Below are positions 8,468 to 10,390 of a DNA stretch of 10,390 nucleotides, piece by piece. The position numbers and the translations under genes were made by a program. Location: positions 1-10,390 of the forward strand of contig CALGTJ010000201.1 of assembly GCA_937901435.1 (NCBI GenBank), read 5' to 3'. The DNA is from an uncultured Rhodobacter sp. (GTDB lineage Bacteria; Pseudomonadota; Alphaproteobacteria; Rhodobacterales; Rhodobacteraceae). The notes beneath the pieces are model-generated. The model saw only the letters and a program-made list of their open reading frames with translations. It ran no database searches and was not told the origin of the DNA. Position 1 is the stretch's first letter. Each line of letters starts with the position of its first letter.

Positions 8468-8554
8468 GCCCAGGTGGCGGAATTGGTAGACGCGCTAGCT
8501 TCAGGTGCTAGTATTGGCAACGATGTGGAGGTTCGAGTCCTCTCCTGGGCACCA
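8468..8554 (+). tRNA. tRNA-Leu (anticodon CAG)
   Basis: This is a complete class II tRNA. The acceptor stem is GCCCAGG (8468-8474) with CCTGGGC (8544-8550). The D stem is GCG (8477-8479) with CGC (8491-8493). The anticodon stem CTAGC (8495-8499) pairs with GCTAG (8507-8511) around the loop TTCAGGT, placing anticodon CAG at 8502-8504, which reads CTG codons. A long variable arm (from 8512) is diagnostic of Leu/Ser. The T stem GGAGG (8527-8531) pairs with CCTCT (8539-8543), with one G-U pair, around TTCGAGT. Discriminator A8551 is followed by an encoded CCA. The abrupt change in DNA character just downstream suggests its 3' half is the attachment site of an integrated element. Confidence 0.97.
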
Positions 8555-8607
8555 CTACACCTCAAAAACCTTTATTTATATGGCGAATATGGGCGGTGTT
8601 ATAAAAA

Positions 8608-8644
8608 TTTCGTACCAAATTTACCCAAAGTTTCGTACCAAATT
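8608..8644. repeat. 14-base direct repeat, two copies, period 23
   Basis: TTTCGTACCAAATT occurs at 8608-8621 and again at 8631-8644, separated by nine bases. It starts 54 bases beyond the tRNA end. Directly repeated short sites close to an attachment core are what tyrosine integrases use as arm-type binding sites; plasmid or satellite iterons are another possibility. The repeat is exact and visible; the function is inference. Confidence 0.85.
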
Positions 8645-8825
8645 GGTGAGCATGACTGAAGTGTTTTCAACACTCTCGACCAAATACTCGGCCTAACTTG
8701 CTCAACTGATTCACGTAGGCAGATTAGAACCTGTGCTTGCCCAGCGCACAGAGTGGCTAACGATCATAATCTTGGCGTCGCTGCTCAAGCACAGAGAGGC
8801 GCTCCAGAGGTCACTACACAATCTC

Positions 8826-9185
8826 TCACAACCCTTCCTTCATAGACCCAACTGTCACAGCATGAATACGGCTCTGAACGTTACACACCCCAGCAAATGC
8901 CTCAAAATCCCAATCACTACATGTAGTGCTACACTTTAACATCAACACACTATGCAGGATTCCCTCTTGCTGTTCAGATGTTGGAACATAGGGCTTGAAT
9001 ACGAAACGAACTGGGGTTTTTCCTGCGTTTCCTTTCGCCTCTTGAAAAGCTAGTTGTTCGTTCACACTTAATAGACGTCGGTCACGCCGACTTTCGTTTG
9101 CCTCATTTAGGCGGACCCCATTGATGTGCAAGATAGACAGACGTGCGGGGTTTCCTCGACGTGATCCAGCTGCACATACGAACAT
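8826..9185 (-). CDS. Doubtful hypothetical protein
   Basis: A 119-codon frame on the minus strand begins at ATG 9185. AAGGA lies only three bases before it, too close for a good ribosome site. The frame is open a further 30 codons upstream without another usual start codon. The product has charged N-terminal and mixed C-terminal halves and four clustered or semi-clustered cysteines late in the chain, with no signal peptide, membrane segment or motif that I recognise. It lies opposite in strand to the NTPase gene and spans the palindrome at 8915-8928. It could be a real accessory gene of the element, a remnant, or a chance open frame; chance is not excluded at this length. Confidence 0.28.
   Translation of the reverse strand: MFVCAAGSRRGNPARLSILHINGVRLNEANESRRDRRLLSVNEQLAFQEAKGNAGKTPVRFVFKPYVPTSEQQEGILHSVLMLKCSTTCSDWDFEAFAGVCNVQSRIHAVTVGSMKEGL
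8915..8933. promoter_or_regulatory. Operator-like overlapping palindromes
   Basis: CACTACATGTAGTG at 8915-8928 is a perfect 14-base palindrome. The overlapping TGTAG-TG-CTACA at 8922-8933 is a second inverted repeat, so three half-sites (ACTACA, TGTAGT, GCTACA) lie end to end. Alternating half-sites of this form are typical of small dimeric repressors that bind cooperatively, such as ribbon-helix-helix antitoxins. No such gene is visible beside it, so the regulator is unknown. Confidence 0.45.
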
Positions 9186-9516
9186 CGGTCCTTGGTGGGG
9201 GCAGGTGCTGGAAAGACATCGAGAGGTGTGACTTGAGGTATGGCGTAACCAGCATACCGTTTTAGGGTCATATGTTTAAGCAATCAACTGTTGGGGATGA
9301 AAAGACCAACCATAGATGACCCTCGGGTTATCGGCGGCCTGATTAGCACACACCAACATTCAATAAACGACGTGAAACCTCATAGGGTCAATCCGTCTTC
9401 AAACTGCTTTTCAGCGGTCATGTGTGCTGTTGCGCCTTCCTTTGGTGTCGTCGGTCCCTGTCCGCTGCTTGGCGTCTACCTGTGCGCTTTTGCACAAATA
9501 ACCCGAAGTAACTAAA

Positions 9517-10386
9517 ATGACCGTACAGAACAATAAGCAATTCTTTGAAGACCAGCCTCATGGACATTTACGGGATGGGTCAGCGAAAGCATTTGAACGT
9601 ATTGGACGGGCTTTTCCGTTCCTATCCATGTATGAACAACACCAGCTAGTTGATCGCACCTTCCTGCAAACAGATGTGTCGGGGCGACCACAAATCCGTC
9701 ATGATACTGGTCATCGAATAGTCACTTCTTCCCCACAGGAGATTGAACAATCGTTATTATACAATCATGAGATGAAAGCTGGTTGGCACAACTTTCTGAT
9801 TGCAATACCGCATCCCGTTTATGCACCAAACCGTCCTAAATGGTTGTCAGCAGGTCAGACATTGTTCCGCAATGAATATGTGGGAAGTGATGTCGCAAAG
9901 TCCATTCCAAACTTGGGCGTGAATGATGTTGTCGTACCCTGCCCACCAGAATGGGATGCCTTCATGAAGCGTCTGTTTGCAAACCCTACGATGTGTCCAC
10001 CAACTGCTGATGGCTCGATCCCTACGGACAATTTGCGCTTTATCGACGAGTTCACCAATTGGCTGGCCTTTAGTTTATTCAGCAACTCTCGTCCGTTATA
10101 CGCCCCAATCCTACGTGGAGCGCATGGTACGGGCAAAGGGACAATGGAAAGTCAGGTAATCAAGCCCTTTGTTGGCGGAAGGAACCACATCAAGGTCATG
10201 CCCCATAACATCAAGGGGGAGCATGGCGGACAATTTCTTGTTGGAAAGAGCATGGTTGTCTTCGATGAGGTAAATGATCGTGGGCAGGTCTTTGGGGATA
10301 GGCTCAAGAATTTGGTCACAGAAACTGATTTGGCTGTTAGAGGTGGTCGCGGAATTTCGGACCAGTTGTTAAGGTGGATCGCATGA
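9517..10386 (+). CDS. Mobile-element P-loop NTPase, DUF5906/SF3 helicase-like, possibly truncated
   Basis: The 289-residue product resembles the helicase half of primase-helicases from phages and satellites. Residues 1-150 carry no recognised motif. Residues 171-200 (W182LAFSLFSN..RPLYAPILRG) match the segment before the P-loop. Walker A is GAHGTGKGT (201-209, K207). Walker B is MVVFDE (246-251), followed by RLKNLVTETDLAVRGG, which parallels the LK-x-LIT ... E-x-KG stretch of the family. A sensor/arginine-finger part should follow, but the frame stops at 10384-10386 after GISDQLLRWIA. Reading one base back near 10357-10360 gives an open continuation ending PVVKVDRMM, so a one-base deletion is possible. 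Alternatively the stop overlaps an ATG at 10383 (ATGA). The ribosome site is poor. No primase domain is present. Expected role is DNA unwinding in replication of the element. Confidence 0.72.
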   Translation: MTVQNNKQFFEDQPHGHLRDGSAKAFERIGRAFPFLSMYEQHQLVDRTFLQTDVSGRPQIRHDTGHRIVTSSPQEIEQSLLYNHEMKAGWHNFLIAIPHPVYAPNRPKWLSAGQTLFRNEYVGSDVAKSIPNLGVNDVVVPCPPEWDAFMKRLFANPTMCPPTADGSIPTDNLRFIDEFTNWLAFSLFSNSRPLYAPILRGAHGTGKGTMESQVIKPFVGGRNHIKVMPHNIKGEHGGQFLVGKSMVVFDEVNDRGQVFGDRLKNLVTETDLAVRGGRGISDQLLRWIA

Positions 10387-10390
10387 TGAG

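Larger units (their letters stand above)
8555..9516. other. Gene-poor, A+T-richer stretch at presumed element edge
   Basis: About 960 bases between tRNA-Leu and the NTPase gene hold no gene I can call with confidence. Composition is visibly more A+T-rich than the DNA left of the tRNA. Structure seen in it: the direct repeat at 8608-8644; a small inverted repeat AGTGTT-TTC-AACACT at 8660-8674; the palindrome cluster at 8915-8933; a GTCGG-TCACG-CCGAC hairpin at 9077-9091 with only a broken T run after it; and GGTATG/CATACC arms at 9237-9258 around ten bases. A minus-strand frame at 8826-9185 is listed separately. No integrase, excisionase or repressor gene is recognisable on either strand. The stretch may be an attachment/regulatory region, a decayed gene region, or may encode an RNA. 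Confidence 0.6.

Noticed and set aside
8463..8476. CACCTG-CC-CAGGTG inverted repeat across the tRNA 5' end
   Set aside because: Half of it is the fixed acceptor-stem sequence, so it is probably coincidental rather than a separate site.
8474..8659. Small open frame starting MAELVDALASGAS
   Set aside because: It is a translation of the tRNA-Leu gene itself, a common false gene.
8733..8939. 68-codon + strand frame downstream of the tRNA
   Set aside because: Its start is a non-ATG codon with no ribosome site, it matches no recognisable family, and it overlaps the palindrome and the opposite-strand frame.
9263..9390. TAGGGTCA at 9263-9270 and 9383-9390 as a repeat
   Set aside because: Eight bases, two copies 120 bases apart, no flanking similarity; consistent with chance.
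9291..9515. 74-codon frame starting TTG, ending two bases before the NTPase ATG
   Set aside because: It has no ribosome site and a product without protein-like pattern. The close spacing alone is not enough.
1..10390. CRISPR array or complete insertion sequence
   Set aside because: No regularly spaced repeats with spacers beyond the two-copy repeat at 8608-8644, and no transposase or terminal inverted repeat pair seen.

Overview
The left 8.4 kb looks like ordinary chromosome of an alphaproteobacterium, most likely Rhodobacteraceae (Roseobacter-type). The evidence is GC-rich coding sequence, a GltD beginning MATQKMLKFVQVERDMPEKR, an alphaproteobacterial-type UppP with a QxxxE motif, and an NDUFA9-type complex I-associated protein next to it. 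The genus call is inference.

Layout, left to right. (1) Positions 1-4014 (minus) hold most of gltB, the large subunit of NADPH-glutamate synthase; its C-terminal end lies off the left edge. (2) Positions 4102-5535 (minus) hold gltD, the small subunit, upstream of gltB in a gltD-gltB operon. Together they make glutamate from glutamine and 2-oxoglutarate. (3) Positions 5759-6556 (plus) hold uppP, divergent from gltD, for undecaprenyl-diphosphate recycling. (4) Positions 6559-7539 (minus) hold an NDUFA9-like atypical SDR protein, convergent with uppP and only 2 bases from it. (5) Positions 7708-8382 (plus) hold a TylF/MycF-like class I methyltransferase. (6) Positions 8468-8554 (plus) hold tRNA-Leu with anticodon CAG and encoded CCA, behind a perfect TTGACA box.

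Immediately after the tRNA the character changes. The DNA is visibly more A+T-rich, and about 960 bases carry no convincing gene apart from a doubtful minus-strand frame at 8826-9185. This stretch holds a 14-base direct repeat (8608-8644) and a perfect 14-base palindrome running into a second inverted repeat (8915-8933). At 9517-10386 there is a P-loop NTPase resembling the helicase half of phage/satellite primase-helicases (DUF5906/SF3-like). This is best read as the left edge of an integrated element that used the 3' end of tRNA-Leu as its attachment site. No integrase and no second att copy lie in the window, so that reading is inference. The NTPase frame closes early, from a frameshift or a natural short form, 4 bases before the window ends.

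No complete new system can be demonstrated here. The most interesting part is the tRNA-proximal, gene-poor, repeat-bearing end of the presumed element and what follows past 10390.
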